Of a DNA stretch of 64,000 nucleotides, positions 36,559 through 45,996 are shown piece after piece. A program made the translations under genes and the position numbers. Each line of letters opens with the position of its first letter. Position 1 is the first letter of the stretch. The notes beneath the pieces were generated by a model. That model was not told the DNA's origin. It ran no database searches and saw only the letters and a program-made list of their open reading frames with translations. This DNA comes from Prochlorococcus marinus str. GP2 (lineage in GTDB: Bacteria; Cyanobacteriota; Cyanobacteriia; PCC-6307; Cyanobiaceae). The stretch covers positions 352,039 to 416,038 of the forward strand of contig NZ_JNAH01000003.1 in the NCBI RefSeq assembly GCF_000759885.1, given 5' to 3'.

Positions 36559-37575
36559 ATGAATTATATAAAAGTTAAAGGTCTCTCAAAATCTTATTCA
36601 GAAATCAAGGCTTTAAGAAATTTATCAATGGAAATTAAAGCTGGAACATTATTCGGAATACTTGGTCCCAATGGTGCTGGCAAATCAACACTTATAAAAA
36701 TACTCGCTACTTTAATAGAGCCTGATAGTGGAGAAGTTTTTATAAATAATATTAATCTGATTAAAAATTCAAGGAAAATTAGAGAATTAATTGGTTATGT
36801 TGCCCAGGACATTGCACTTGATAAAATATTAACTGGAAGAGAGCTTTTGGATTTTCAATCAGATTTATATCACATCAACAAAAACAAAAAATTTGAAAGG
36901 ATAAAGAAATTAATAGATCAATTGGAAATGAATGATTGGATTGATCGTAAGTGCGGAACTTATTCAGGGGGAATGAAAAGAAGAATAGATCTTGCAGCTG
37001 GACTATTACATTTGCCCCAAGTATTAATATTGGATGAACCTACAGTTGGTTTAGATATTGAAAGTAGAAATATCATATGGCAACTTTTGAAAGATTTGAG
37101 GAATAATGGAATGACAATTATTTTAAGCAGTCACTATCTTGATGAAATAGATAAATTGGCAGACAAATTAGTGATAATTGATGATGGAAGAGTTATAGCT
37201 CAAGGGACTCCTGCAGAGCTCAAAAATAAATTAGGAGGAGATAGAGTAACTTTGAAAGTAAGAGAATTTAGTAATCAGGAAGAAGCAAAAAATATATGTC
37301 AAATTTTATCTTCAATAGATGGAATTAGTCAGATTATCATAAATGAAGCTCAAGGTTTCTCGATAAATTTTGTAGCAGATAAGGAAAAAGATTTACTTAC
37401 GAAAATCAAAGTGGAGTTGGCCTTCTCAAAGTTTGAAATTTTTTCTCTAACCCAAAGTCAGCCAAGCTTGGATGATGTATATCTTCAGGCAACTGGTAAA
37501 ACATTATTGGATGCCGAAATTTCTATGGCAGGGAAAAGAGACCTTAAAAAAGAATCAAAGCAATCAATGCGATAA
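36559..37575 (+). CDS. ABC transporter ATP-binding protein (DrrA-like)
   Basis: A 338-residue ATPase from ATG 36559; a TTG immediately upstream is in frame. Walker A GPNGAGKST, signature YSGGMKRR, Walker B LILDEPTVGLD, and switch His in SSHYLDE. The C-terminal extension (DRVTLKVREF onwards) is the DrrA-type substrate-exporter tail. It pairs with the ABC-2 permease 49 nt downstream. The cargo is unknown; its place after ctaAB suggests a role tied to the membrane or respiration, but no more. Confidence 0.92.
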   Translation: MNYIKVKGLSKSYSEIKALRNLSMEIKAGTLFGILGPNGAGKSTLIKILATLIEPDSGEVFINNINLIKNSRKIRELIGYVAQDIALDKILTGRELLDFQSDLYHINKNKKFERIKKLIDQLEMNDWIDRKCGTYSGGMKRRIDLAAGLLHLPQVLILDEPTVGLDIESRNIIWQLLKDLRNNGMTIILSSHYLDEIDKLADKLVIIDDGRVIAQGTPAELKNKLGGDRVTLKVREFSNQEEAKNICQILSSIDGISQIIINEAQGFSINFVADKEKDLLTKIKVELAFSKFEIFSLTQSQPSLDDVYLQATGKTLLDAEISMAGKRDLKKESKQSMR

Positions 37576-37624
37576 AAAAAACTTTTGGATAACTAACTAT
37601 AATGAATAGTAAATACTGCTAATT

Positions 37625-38449
37625 ATGGAATTACAACAGTATAATTTATTTTTTTTATATCAAGAAACATTTGCTTTAACGAAGAGGTTATTTATTCAAT
37701 TAAAAAGAAGACCATCAACTCTTTTAGCAGGAATATTACAACCCATAATTTGGCTTTTTTTATTTGGGGCACTATTCTCTAAAGCTCCTGAAGGTTTTTT
37801 ACCAGGAGTTGATTCTTATGGGAACTTTTTAGGAGCGGGACTGATTGTTTTTACTGCTTTTAGCGGAGCCTTAAACTCCGGTCTCCCTTTAATGTTTGAC
37901 AGAGAGTTTGGATTTCTTAATAGATTACTGGTGGCTCCTCTAACCAGTAGATTATCCATAGTTTTATCTTCTTTTATTTATATAACAATCCTAAGCTTTG
38001 TTCAGAGTATTGTAATAATGGTCGTTTCTTACATTTTAGGTTATGGATGGCCTAACTTATATGGTTTAGGAATTGTTTTTACAACACTAATTCTATTGGT
38101 TCTTTTTGTGACATCAATAAGTTTATGTTTAGCGTTTGTCTTGCCCGGACATATTGAATTAATCGCTCTTATATTTGTGATAAACTTACCTCTTCTTTTT
38201 GCGAGTACTGCTTTAGCTCCAATCTCTTTTATGCCAAATTGGCTTGGGTGGTTAGCCTCATTAAATCCATTAACTTTTGCGATTGAACCTATTAGGACTG
38301 CTTATACAGAAACAATGAATTTAGAATTAGTGGCTTTACATGCCCCATATGGTGATTTAACTTGTAAGAGTTGTATATCAATTTTATTTTCTTTAACAGT
38401 TTTTTCCTTGATTATCATAAGGCCTCTGTTAAATAGAAAGTTAAATTAA
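37625..38449 (+). CDS. ABC-2 type transporter permease
   Basis: A 274-residue integral membrane protein with six helices. The N-terminus has an amphipathic interface region, then LAGILQPIIWLFLFGALFS; the fifth helix region NPLTFAIEPIRTAY is a recognised ABC-2 motif (NPxxxxxExxR). It forms an exporter with the DrrA-like ATPase just upstream. An unusual CKSC pair lies in the last periplasmic loop (GDLTCKSCISI). Confidence 0.9.
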   Translation: MELQQYNLFFLYQETFALTKRLFIQLKRRPSTLLAGILQPIIWLFLFGALFSKAPEGFLPGVDSYGNFLGAGLIVFTAFSGALNSGLPLMFDREFGFLNRLLVAPLTSRLSIVLSSFIYITILSFVQSIVIMVVSYILGYGWPNLYGLGIVFTTLILLVLFVTSISLCLAFVLPGHIELIALIFVINLPLLFASTALAPISFMPNWLGWLASLNPLTFAIEPIRTAYTETMNLELVALHAPYGDLTCKSCISILFSLTVFSLIIIRPLLNRKLN

Positions 38450-38456
38450 TAAATTT

Positions 38457-38933
38457 ATGCTTTTAAAAAATCATCTAATAAAAGTTTTTAAAAAAGCCTC
38501 TTCAGAAAATAATATTTTGCTTAAAGAAAGTATTATCCTTAAGTGGGTGCATAGATTTGGGATTGATTCTTTAAATGATTTATTAATCAATACCCCAGGT
38601 CTAAGGGAATATCAGCTTGAAGAAAATCAAGAACAAATCACTTTAATAGATGAAGTAGATGAAGAAGAAAATCAAAAACAAACTACTTTAATGGATGAAG
38701 TAGATGAAGAAGAAAATCAAGAACAATTTAAACTTGAATTATCAAAAACTGTTGAAAATATAGAAGAAACAAAATCGGAATCAATAGGTTTAGAAACTCC
38801 TAGCAGTAATATAATATTTAGCAAAGATCGAACTTCTAATAATATAAAAAAACCTATTGATAACCAGAAATTACCACTTCCTAATATTAAAAATTTAAGA
38901 AAGTGGATTAATAAAGATAAAAAAGCAAGTTAA
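38457..38933 (+). CDS. Acidic repeat-containing hypothetical protein (158 aa)
   Basis: The N-terminal 55 residues form a compact basic region. Residues 55-95 contain two and a half copies of an acidic repeat (EENQEQ-TLIDEVDE). The C-terminus is basic again (NIKNLRKWINKDKKAS). No enzyme motif. It starts 7 nt after the ABC permease and faces groEL, with 4 nt between the two stops. Possibly an adaptor of the exporter; nothing proves this. Confidence 0.62.
   Translation: MLLKNHLIKVFKKASSENNILLKESIILKWVHRFGIDSLNDLLINTPGLREYQLEENQEQITLIDEVDEEENQKQTTLMDEVDEEENQEQFKLELSKTVENIEETKSESIGLETPSSNIIFSKDRTSNNIKKPIDNQKLPLPNIKNLRKWINKDKKAS
38619..38735 (+). repeat. In-gene acidic repeat, about 42-45-nt units
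   Basis: Three copies of GAAGAAAATCAA followed, in the first two, by ACTTTAAT(A/G)GATGAAGTAGA. The units encode EENQ(E/K)Q...TL(I/M)DEVDE; the third copy is truncated after EENQEQ. In-frame repeat expansion inside the 158-aa gene. Confidence 0.8.
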
Positions 38934-38937
38934 ATTT

Positions 38938-40683
38938 TTACATCATTCCTGGCATACCCATGCCACCCATTCCCGGCATACCCATGCCACCCATTCCTGG
39001 CATACCCATGCCACCCATTCCCGGCATACCCATGCCGCCCATTCCTGGCATACCCATGCCACCCATTCCTCCCATTGGATCCCCACCTGGCCCTACAGGG
39101 GCTGTGGCTTCAGGCTCTGGAATATCTGCCATGGCAACTTCTGTTGTGAGAAGCATAGCTGAAATAGATACCGAATCTTGAAGTGCTAATCTTATTACTT
39201 TGGTTGGATCTAATATTCCTGAATCTTTTAAATCCTCATATTTTCCTGAATTAACATTAAAGCCTTTGTTAAGTCTTTTTATTTCAGCGACAACTACATC
39301 ACCATTAAAACCAGCATTTTTTGCTATTTGTTTGGTGGGTTCCAAAAGAGCTTCTTTAATTATATTTACCCCTGTTCTTAAATCATCGGAAGATGTTTGA
39401 CTTAAATTTAATAGCTCATTTGATATTTCAATTAAAGTTTGTCCTCCTCCAGAAACAACACCCTCTTCAATAGCAGCTTTCGTAGCATTAAGGGAATCTT
39501 CTATTCTCAATTTTTTATACTTCATTTCTGTTTCTGTAGCAGCTCCTACTTTAATAAGAGCTACCCCTCCAGCTAGTTTAGCTATCCTTTCATTGATTTT
39601 ATCTTGATCATACTCTGTTTCAGTTATATTAACTTCCCTCTTTAATTTCTCTACTCTCGCTTTAACTAAATCTTTAGTGTCTTCAAAGGCAACAATTGTA
39701 GTTTTATCCTTTGTGATAGTTATTTTTTTTGCTTTTCCTAAATCATTAATCGATACTTTATCAAGTGTCATCGATTTATCTTCGCTAATTAACTTAGCCC
39801 CTGTAAGAATTGCAATATCTTCAAGGGCAGCTTTTCTTCTCTCACCAAATAACGGAGCTCTCACGGAAGCTACATTTAAAACCCCACTATTCTTATTCAA
39901 AACTAGAGTGGTTAAAGCCTCTCCTTCAATATCTTCAGCAAGAATTAGAAAAGGTGAGCTTGCCTTTTGAATTTCTTCAAGTATTGGAACTAGATCAACT
40001 AAAGTTGAGATTTTTTGATCAGTTATTAATATTTTAGGGTTTTCAAGTTCACAAACTTGTCTTTCTTGGTCTGTTACGAAATATGGAGAACTATAACCTC
40101 TATCAAAAGACATTCCTTCAGTAATATCTAATTCTGTTTCTAATGATTGAGATTCTTCAACAGTTATTACTCCATCTGAAGTAACAATATCCATTGCTTT
40201 CGAAATTATAGATCCAATTTCTTCATCACCTCCAGCACTAACTGTTGCAACTTTTTGTATATCAGAACCACTTAATGAAATACTTTTGGAACTTAATTTT
40301 TCTAAGACAAAAGCTAGGCCTGCCTCCATACCTTTTTTTAACTCCATAGGGTTGGCACCAGAAGCAATATTTTTTAATCCCTCCTGAACCATCTTCTGAG
40401 TCAAAATGGTTGCTGTTGTTGTCCCATCACCAGCACTCTCTTTTGTCTTTGATGCAACTTGTTCTATTAATTTCGCACCTAAATTAGAAATAGGGTTTTC
40501 AATCTCGATCTCTTTAGCAACTGTAGATCCATCTCTTACTATATCCGGCGTACCAAATTTCTTTTCTATTACAACGTTTTTTGCTTTTGGCCCAATAGTA
40601 ACCTTTACTGCATTAGCTACAAAATTCACACCTTTTTCTAACGCTTCTCTTGATTCATTAGAAAAACTTAACTGTTTAGCCAT
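38938..40683 (-). CDS. groEL: Chaperonin GroEL with long Gly-Met tail, no adjacent groES
   Basis: A 581-residue 60-kDa chaperonin. ATP-site motifs RDGSTVAKE (the D52 equivalent) and AGDGTTTAT are intact, as is the second aspartate in [12 protein letters not shown] and the VSGGGQTL segment. The C-terminal tail has five [12 protein letters not shown] repeats, longer than the usual GGM tail, making the protein over 30 residues longer than E. coli GroEL. No groES precedes it, and no CIRCE inverted repeat is visible upstream, so this is a second, separate groEL (GroEL2/cpn60-2 type). Confidence 0.94.
   Translation of the reverse strand: MAKQLSFSNESREALEKGVNFVANAVKVTIGPKAKNVVIEKKFGTPDIVRDGSTVAKEIEIENPISNLGAKLIEQVASKTKESAGDGTTTATILTQKMVQEGLKNIASGANPMELKKGMEAGLAFVLEKLSSKSISLSGSDIQKVATVSAGGDEEIGSIISKAMDIVTSDGVITVEESQSLETELDITEGMSFDRGYSSPYFVTDQERQVCELENPKILITDQKISTLVDLVPILEEIQKASSPFLILAEDIEGEALTTLVLNKNSGVLNVASVRAPLFGERRKAALEDIAILTGAKLISEDKSMTLDKVSINDLGKAKKITITKDKTTIVAFEDTKDLVKARVEKLKREVNITETEYDQDKINERIAKLAGGVALIKVGAATETEMKYKKLRIEDSLNATKAAIEEGVVSGGGQTLIEISNELLNLSQTSSDDLRTGVNIIKEALLEPTKQIAKNAGFNGDVVVAEIKRLNKGFNVNSGKYEDLKDSGILDPTKVIRLALQDSVSISAMLLTTEVAMADIPEPEATAPVGPGGDPMGGMGGMGMPGMGGMGMPGMGGMGMPGMGGMGMPGMGGMGMPGMM
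38951..39070 (-). repeat. Five 24-nt tandem repeats in the groEL 3' end
   Basis: Units begin at 38951, 38975, 38999, 39023 and 39047 (plus strand GGCATACCCATGCC plus CCCATTCC) and differ at only one or two positions. They encode the GMGGMGMP tail. Near-identity at nucleotide level points to recent copy-number change. Confidence 0.92.
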
Positions 40684-40814
40684 GTTTACTCAATCTTTAG
40701 TCTTATTCTAATCTCCCATAGAATCATTTTTAAGGGATATTTAATTAAGTGGGGAAAGCCGAATTTCTTTTGATGAGACATACAAATTCACTCAAATAAG
40801 AGTATCTTTAAGTT

Positions 40815-40994
40815 ATGGAAGAAACAAATAATCTTATTTTTACTCTTACCGCAATCCTCGCGATTGCTATGACATTAATATATTTTCCTTTAAGATTTTT
40901 CTTGACATTAACGGCTAGAAGTCGAAGACTTAAACTTTTACAGAAAATTAGAAGGTTAAGAGATGAATTAGGACAGCCTTATGAAAGTACATAA
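40815..40994 (+). CDS. Small single-pass membrane protein (59 aa)
   Basis: ATG-started, starting MEETNNLIFTLTAILAIAMT. One membrane helix (about 7-30) is followed by a strongly basic amphipathic stretch (ARSRRLKLLQKIRRLRDELG). The topology is N-out, C-in. No family is recognised. It is divergent from groEL with 131 nt between, and its stop directly abuts the fabG stop. Function unknown; probably real because the pattern is unlike random sequence. Confidence 0.68.
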   Translation: MEETNNLIFTLTAILAIAMTLIYFPLRFFLTLTARSRRLKLLQKIRRLRDELGQPYEST

Positions 40995-41744
40995 TTAAAT
41001 ACTCATACCTCCGTCTATACTTATTGTTTGCCCTGTGATATAACTTCCAGCATTACTTGAAACTAAGAATGACACTAAGTTTGCAATTTGAGTACAACTT
41101 CCTAATTTCCCTAAAGGGATAACTTTAAGTATCTCTTCAGTATTAAGTTTTTCAGTCATTTCTGTTTCTATAAAGCCTGGAGCTATTGCATTTACGTTTA
41201 TACCTCTTGAAGCAAATTCTTTAGCACAAGTTTTGGTGAATCCAATAACTCCAGCTTTAGCTGCAGAATAATTTGCTTGACCGGGATTACCAATTATTCC
41301 AACAACAGATGAAATATTTACGATACTACCACTTCTTTTTTTCATCATAAATTTTGAAGCATATTTTGTACAAAGAAAAACCCCTTTTAAGTTTGTATTT
41401 AATACATCATCCCATTGTTCCGATTTCATTCTCATCAATAGTCCATCTCTAGTAATACCAGCATTGTTAATAAGAATATCAATGGAGCCATTAATTTTTA
41501 TGATTTCTTCAAAAGCTGAACTGACAGAATCCTCTCTTGATACATCAAATTTTAATTTATGAGCTTTACCTCCCGAATTTTTTATTGAATTTACAACTTC
41601 TTCAGCTTTTTCATCAGAAGAAGAGTAATTAATAAAAACTTCTGCTCCTAAGCGGCTTAGTTCTAAAGCAATTTCTTTACCAATTCCTCTGCTAGCTCCA
41701 GTGATTAAAGCAACTTTGCCTGATAATGAATCTGTATTGGACAT
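40995..41744 (-). CDS. fabG: 3-oxoacyl-[acyl-carrier-protein] reductase
   Basis: A 249-residue SDR of the fatty-acid synthesis cycle. NADPH motif TGASRGIG (about 15-22), NNAG, catalytic Ser in NISSVVG, YSAAK (Tyr and Lys), and the C-terminal GQTISIDGGMSI are all canonical. Reduces beta-ketoacyl-ACP. Its stop abuts that of the 59-aa gene; 92 nt separate it from divergent ispD. Confidence 0.96.
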   Translation of the reverse strand: MSNTDSLSGKVALITGASRGIGKEIALELSRLGAEVFINYSSSDEKAEEVVNSIKNSGGKAHKLKFDVSREDSVSSAFEEIIKINGSIDILINNAGITRDGLLMRMKSEQWDDVLNTNLKGVFLCTKYASKFMMKKRSGSIVNISSVVGIIGNPGQANYSAAKAGVIGFTKTCAKEFASRGINVNAIAPGFIETEMTEKLNTEEILKVIPLGKLGSCTQIANLVSFLVSSNAGSYITGQTISIDGGMSI

Positions 41745-41836
41745 TATGAAATTTTATAATCTTCAATCGTAGTACTATTTGTGTAAAGATATTGCTTTTA
41801 TTTATAATTGTCTAGAAAATATTAATTCCTTCTATT

Positions 41837-42508
41837 GTGCATTTTTTAATACCAGCTGCAGGGAGTGGTAGCAGAATGAAAGCTGGAAAAAATAAATTAC
41901 TTATTGATTTAGAAGGAGAGTCTTTGATTTATTGGACACTTAAATCTGTATTTTCTGCAAGCTCAACAAACTGGGTTGGAATAATTGGTCAACCGAAAGA
42001 TAAAAATTTATTATTAAATTCAGCAAAGGATTTTGCCCACAAAGTTCATTGGATTAATGGTGGTGACACCAGACAACAGTCAGTTTTTAATGGTTTAAAA
42101 GCGTTACCAAAAGATGCTGAAAAAGTTTTAATACATGATGGTGCTAGATGTCTAATTAATCCTGAATTGATAGACCTTTGTGCCAAGAAATTAGATGAAA
42201 ATGAAGCTGTAATTTTGGCCACTAAGGTAACCGACACTATAAAGATTGTTGATAATGAAGGTTTTATTAAAGAAACACCAGACAGAAATTATTTATGGGC
42301 AGCGCAAACTCCTCAGGGCTTTCTAGTAGATAGATTAAAAAAAGCTCATAAGATGGCAATTGATAAAAACTGGAAAGTCACAGATGATGCCTCACTATTT
42401 GAAATGCTTAATTGGAAAGTGAAGATTATTGAAGGAACTTATTCAAATATAAAAATTACGTCCCCTATAGATTTGAAAATAGCAAAACTTTTTGTGAAGA
42501 ACCCCTAG
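41837..42508 (+). CDS. ispD: 2-C-methyl-D-erythritol 4-phosphate cytidylyltransferase
   Basis: A 223-residue enzyme of the MEP pathway, making CDP-methylerythritol for isoprenoids such as carotenoids and the chlorophyll tail. The CTP-binding loop is IPAAGSGSRM with KNKLL; VLIHDGARCLI and the C-terminal DDASLFE and NIKITSPIDLKIA motifs are diagnostic. The start is GTG at 41837. The stop abuts the convergent ldcA-like gene without a spacer. Confidence 0.96.
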   Translation: MHFLIPAAGSGSRMKAGKNKLLIDLEGESLIYWTLKSVFSASSTNWVGIIGQPKDKNLLLNSAKDFAHKVHWINGGDTRQQSVFNGLKALPKDAEKVLIHDGARCLINPELIDLCAKKLDENEAVILATKVTDTIKIVDNEGFIKETPDRNYLWAAQTPQGFLVDRLKKAHKMAIDKNWKVTDDASLFEMLNWKVKIIEGTYSNIKITSPIDLKIAKLFVKNP

Positions 42509-43378
42509 TTAAAAAGGTGTATCGATACTAAGAATGCCATTATCACCATTTAAAGTGGCTTCGTATCCTAAAGGAATGCAAGCATTTCCCGATATGTGGC
42601 CTATTGGTAGGTCAAAAAGAATAGGAAAATCAAACTCTTGGAGTCTTTCAATAATGCAATTTTTTAGTAAATCTTTCCATTCAAGGTCGCAGGAATCATT
42701 AGAAAAAATTCCGAATCCAATACCCGCAATTTCAGTAAGTGTTTTAGTCATTCTTAGGTAAGTCAACATGCGATCAATTTTATAAATATCTTCATTAATA
42801 TCTTCAAAAATTATTATTTTCCCTTTGCAATCTGGAAAGTGATTAGTACCAATTAAAAAAGTAGCAATAGTCAAGTTAGAAACGATAATTTCTCCTTTAG
42901 CTTTCCCACCTCTTAAAGGAATTCCTCTTATGTCCTCAACATATCCTTCAAAAAGTAAATTTCTTAATCTCTCAAGACTCCACTCTGGCTCTTTGAAAAG
43001 GCCAGTAACCATAGGCCCATGAATAGAACCTATAAATCCTTGAGAATATTTAGATAGTAATAAAGAACATGTATCTGAGAATCCAAGCATTAAACCATCC
43101 TGCCAAGAAGGTTCTTTTTCTAAAATTCTTGCAGAACCCCAGCCTCCTTTTGCAAAAATTATTAGCTTACTATTTTGTGCTTTTTCCAGTTCTTCAAATC
43201 TACTTAGATCATTACCTGCAAAGTAACCAAACTTTTTTGACAGAGAATTATTTTCATTAATTTCCAAGCCCCAGGTTTTTAAAATTTCTATTCCTTTTTG
43301 AAAATTTTCTTCTTCATCAATATAGGAGCCAGGAGCTAGAATATCTATCTGATCACCTTTTTTCAATCTAAAGACCAT
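42509..43378 (-). CDS. ldcA: LD-carboxypeptidase, S66 family (murein tetrapeptide recycling)
   Basis: 289 residues with the S66 peptidase fold. The nucleophile elbow is LGFSDTCSLL (Ser about 101), preceded by FAKGGWGSARIL. Downstream, IIIFEDINEDIYKIDRML supplies the Glu and IGHISGNACIPLG the His of a Ser-His-Glu triad. Removes the terminal D-Ala from tetrapeptides of peptidoglycan. Same strand as, and 9 nt downstream of, the prenyltransferase gene. Convergent with ispD. Confidence 0.88.
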   Translation of the reverse strand: MVFRLKKGDQIDILAPGSYIDEEENFQKGIEILKTWGLEINENNSLSKKFGYFAGNDLSRFEELEKAQNSKLIIFAKGGWGSARILEKEPSWQDGLMLGFSDTCSLLLSKYSQGFIGSIHGPMVTGLFKEPEWSLERLRNLLFEGYVEDIRGIPLRGGKAKGEIIVSNLTIATFLIGTNHFPDCKGKIIIFEDINEDIYKIDRMLTYLRMTKTLTEIAGIGFGIFSNDSCDLEWKDLLKNCIIERLQEFDFPILFDLPIGHISGNACIPLGYEATLNGDNGILSIDTPF

Positions 43379-43387
43379 TTTTAGAAT

Positions 43388-44296
43388 TTATGAGGAAATA
43401 ATAATTCCTAATAAAAGAACTCCTCCATAAATTGATTGATTTTTGAAGTGATTCCCAATATTTTTTATAGATTGCTTTTCCTCAGGAAATACCTTAAGTA
43501 TATCTCGCTGCATTAAGATTGCCGTTGAAAGCCAAATTGGCCAAAAAATAAAATCCATTTGATTAATAAATCCGCATAATGCAAGAAAAATAGAAGTTAA
43601 TAAATAACAAATTTGAATAGTTATTCTTGTATTGTTCTGAAGGTTCACAGCGGAACTATTTATTCCAATTTTGATATCATATTTTTTATCTGCTAAAGCA
43701 TAAATTGTGTCGAAGCCAAAAGTCCAAAAAATAGTAGCTAGCCAGCAAAACAATAAAACAACACTATTTAAATTACCTTCATTTGCGGCCCAGGGAATTA
43801 AGACAGCAAAACCCCAACATATGGATAAGATTAATTGAGGGTATTTAAACCATCTTTTGGCAGAAGGATAAATTAAAATAATAGGTAAAGCTAAAAAAGC
43901 AAGTGAAATTGATAGGATCCTGCCAGGTTGAGGTAGTGACAAAGTCAAAAAGAAACTACATAAAATCAAAAAGAAAAGAATTGAATAAGCTGTTTTAAGG
44001 CCGATTTTATTTGCAGCTAGAGGTCTATTTTTTGTCCTGAAAACTCTTTGATCAATTTTTTTGTCCCAAATATCATTAACTACGCAGCCTAATCCACTTA
44101 CTAGTAGCCCTCCCAGGATTATTCTTAGCAACATTAAAAATGTTGGATTAGCATCTGGGGTTAAATATAAACTCCATCCAGCAGGAATAAGTAAGATCAT
44201 TCTTCCAGTTGGCTTATTCCACCTTAATAATTCAAAAAAAGTACTTAATTTAATTTGTTGATTTTTATTTTGCATATAACCTATTGTATATTTCAT
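43388..44296 (-). CDS. ubiA: 4-hydroxybenzoate polyprenyltransferase (UbiA; plastoquinone pathway)
   Basis: 302 residues with about eight helices. The first Asp-rich motif is VVNDIWDKKID, then FRTKNRPLA; the second is DTIYALADKKYDIKIG. N-terminal RWNKPTGRMILLIPAGW is typical of UbiA proper and separates it from ChlG and CtaB. In cyanobacteria it prenylates 4-hydroxybenzoate toward plastoquinone. The start at 44296 or the internal ATG at 44275 (M8) are both possible. Divergent from ppx. Confidence 0.93.
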   Translation of the reverse strand: MKYTIGYMQNKNQQIKLSTFFELLRWNKPTGRMILLIPAGWSLYLTPDANPTFLMLLRIILGGLLVSGLGCVVNDIWDKKIDQRVFRTKNRPLAANKIGLKTAYSILFFLILCSFFLTLSLPQPGRILSISLAFLALPIILIYPSAKRWFKYPQLILSICWGFAVLIPWAANEGNLNSVVLLFCWLATIFWTFGFDTIYALADKKYDIKIGINSSAVNLQNNTRITIQICYLLTSIFLALCGFINQMDFIFWPIWLSTAILMQRDILKVFPEEKQSIKNIGNHFKNQSIYGGVLLLGIIISS

Positions 44297-44400
44297 AACT
44301 TTAAATAATCTTACTAGGATTTAATGATTTCTATTATTTAATAATCAATCTTGGGTATATTTATTAATGGATTAAAAATATCTGCATCTTATAAAAAGAA

Positions 44401-45996
44401 ATGATAAAGAAACAAGATTTAAGATATTTTCAAGAAAATCAAATTTTAGTAGCTTCTATAGATATTGGAACTAACTCTACACATCTCTTAGTAGCAGAAA
44501 TTAATCTAGAATTAAAATCATTTTCAATAAAATTCACTGATAAATCAACCACTCGTCTCGGAGAAAGAGATGAGGAGGGTAATCTTACTGAAGAATCAAT
44601 CCAAAGAGCATTAGTTACTCTTAAGCGATTTAAGGAATATTGTAAAAGTAATGGAGTAAAACAAATAGTTACAGCAGCAACAAGTGCAGTTAGGGAGGCC
44701 CCAAACGGTCAAGATTTTATTAGAAGAGTTCTTGATGAAACTGATATTCAAATAGAAATGATAAGTGGTTCTGAGGAAGCCAGATTAATTTACCTTGGTG
44801 TTCTTTCTGGTATGGCTTTTGAAGATCAGTCTTTTGTAATCATAGATATTGGAGGAGGATCTACAGAGTTAATACTTGCAGATAAAAAAGATGCTATAGC
44901 TCTTACCAGTTCTAGAATTGGTGCAGTAAGACTTAAAAATGATTTTTTAAATAAAGATTCTATAAATTCAGAAAGATTCATTTTTCTAACAACTTTTATA
45001 AAAGGATCTTTAGAACCATCTGTTCGAAAAATAAAGAGTAGATCTAAGGGAGATAAGCCTTTATCTATGATTGCAACCAGTGGCACTGCAACCTCATTAG
45101 GAAATTTAATTTCAGATGATTTGGGAGAATCTAAACAAAAGTTGCATGGTTATAAATTTAAGAAGGAAAATTTACAAAATGTATTGGAAAAACTAATTAA
45201 ATTGCCAATTTCGGAAATCAAGAAAATACCTTCATTAAGTGAGAGAAGAGCAGAAATAATTATTCCAGGAGCATTGATATTAAACACTGCAATGGAGATG
45301 TTGAACTTTAATGAATTAACCATTAGTGAGAGGGCGCTTAGAGAGGGTTTAGTTGTTGATTGGATGCTTCGTAAAGGGATAATAAAAAACGAGTTAAATA
45401 TTCAAAGCAATATTAGAAAAACAACCATAGTTCATCAGGCCAGAAAGTTTGGCGTAGAAAGTACAAGAGCTGAGAAAGTTATCGATATTGCCTTTCAAAT
45501 TTATGATCAGACTAAAAATATCTTTTATAACGAAAATGACCCTAAAGCCAAAGAACTTCTTTGGGCAGCTTCTAATCTCTATAATTGTGGGAAATACGTG
45601 AATGTTGGGTCATATCACAAACACTCTTGGTACTTAATAAAAAATTGTGAGTTGTTGGGCTATTCTGAAGCAGAAACAAATATTATTGCTTCAATTGCTA
45701 GATACCATAGAAAGACTCTACCCAAGAAAAGACATGAGTCTTGGCAAAGTTTAATATCCAAAGAAGATAAAACATTAGTTCTTGAAATGTCATTGATTTT
45801 GAGACTAGCAGCATCTCTTGATCAAAGACCTGACAAGGTGATTTCCTCAGTTCAAATAAAATTGGAGGGAAATATTCTTAAATTTGAACTCTTACCTTTA
45901 AATAGAAACAATGATCTTCTTCTTGAAAAATGGAACTTAAGATTATGCCGTAATGTAATAAAAGAACTAAAGAATTTGGATTTAAAAGTTATTTAG
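44401..45996 (+). CDS. ppx: Exopolyphosphatase/guanosine pentaphosphate phosphohydrolase
   Basis: A 531-residue ASKHA-fold enzyme. The first phosphate motif is SIDIGTNSTHLLVAE, the second IDIGGGSTEL; TAATSAVREAPNG and ATSGTATSLG are family blocks. The second half is the HD-like helical domain common to Ppx/GppA (RAEKVIDIAFQIYDQ, ASIARYHRKTLPKKRH). It removes terminal phosphate from polyphosphate. The last 8 nt overlap the convergent RodZ-like gene. Confidence 0.94.
   Translation: MIKKQDLRYFQENQILVASIDIGTNSTHLLVAEINLELKSFSIKFTDKSTTRLGERDEEGNLTEESIQRALVTLKRFKEYCKSNGVKQIVTAATSAVREAPNGQDFIRRVLDETDIQIEMISGSEEARLIYLGVLSGMAFEDQSFVIIDIGGGSTELILADKKDAIALTSSRIGAVRLKNDFLNKDSINSERFIFLTTFIKGSLEPSVRKIKSRSKGDKPLSMIATSGTATSLGNLISDDLGESKQKLHGYKFKKENLQNVLEKLIKLPISEIKKIPSLSERRAEIIIPGALILNTAMEMLNFNELTISERALREGLVVDWMLRKGIIKNELNIQSNIRKTTIVHQARKFGVESTRAEKVIDIAFQIYDQTKNIFYNENDPKAKELLWAASNLYNCGKYVNVGSYHKHSWYLIKNCELLGYSEAETNIIASIARYHRKTLPKKRHESWQSLISKEDKTLVLEMSLILRLAASLDQRPDKVISSVQIKLEGNILKFELLPLNRNNDLLLEKWNLRLCRNVIKELKNLDLKVI

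Noticed and set aside
38951..39070. Regular 24-nt repeats considered as a CRISPR array
   Set aside because: Contiguous units without spacers and in frame with groEL; coding tandem repeat.
38960..39181. Proline/methionine-rich open frame opposite the groEL tail
   Set aside because: It is the antisense reading of the GGMGMPGM repeats; no independent gene evidence.
40684..40814. Search for a CIRCE operator upstream of groEL
   Set aside because: No TTAGCACTC/GAGTGCTAA inverted repeat visible.
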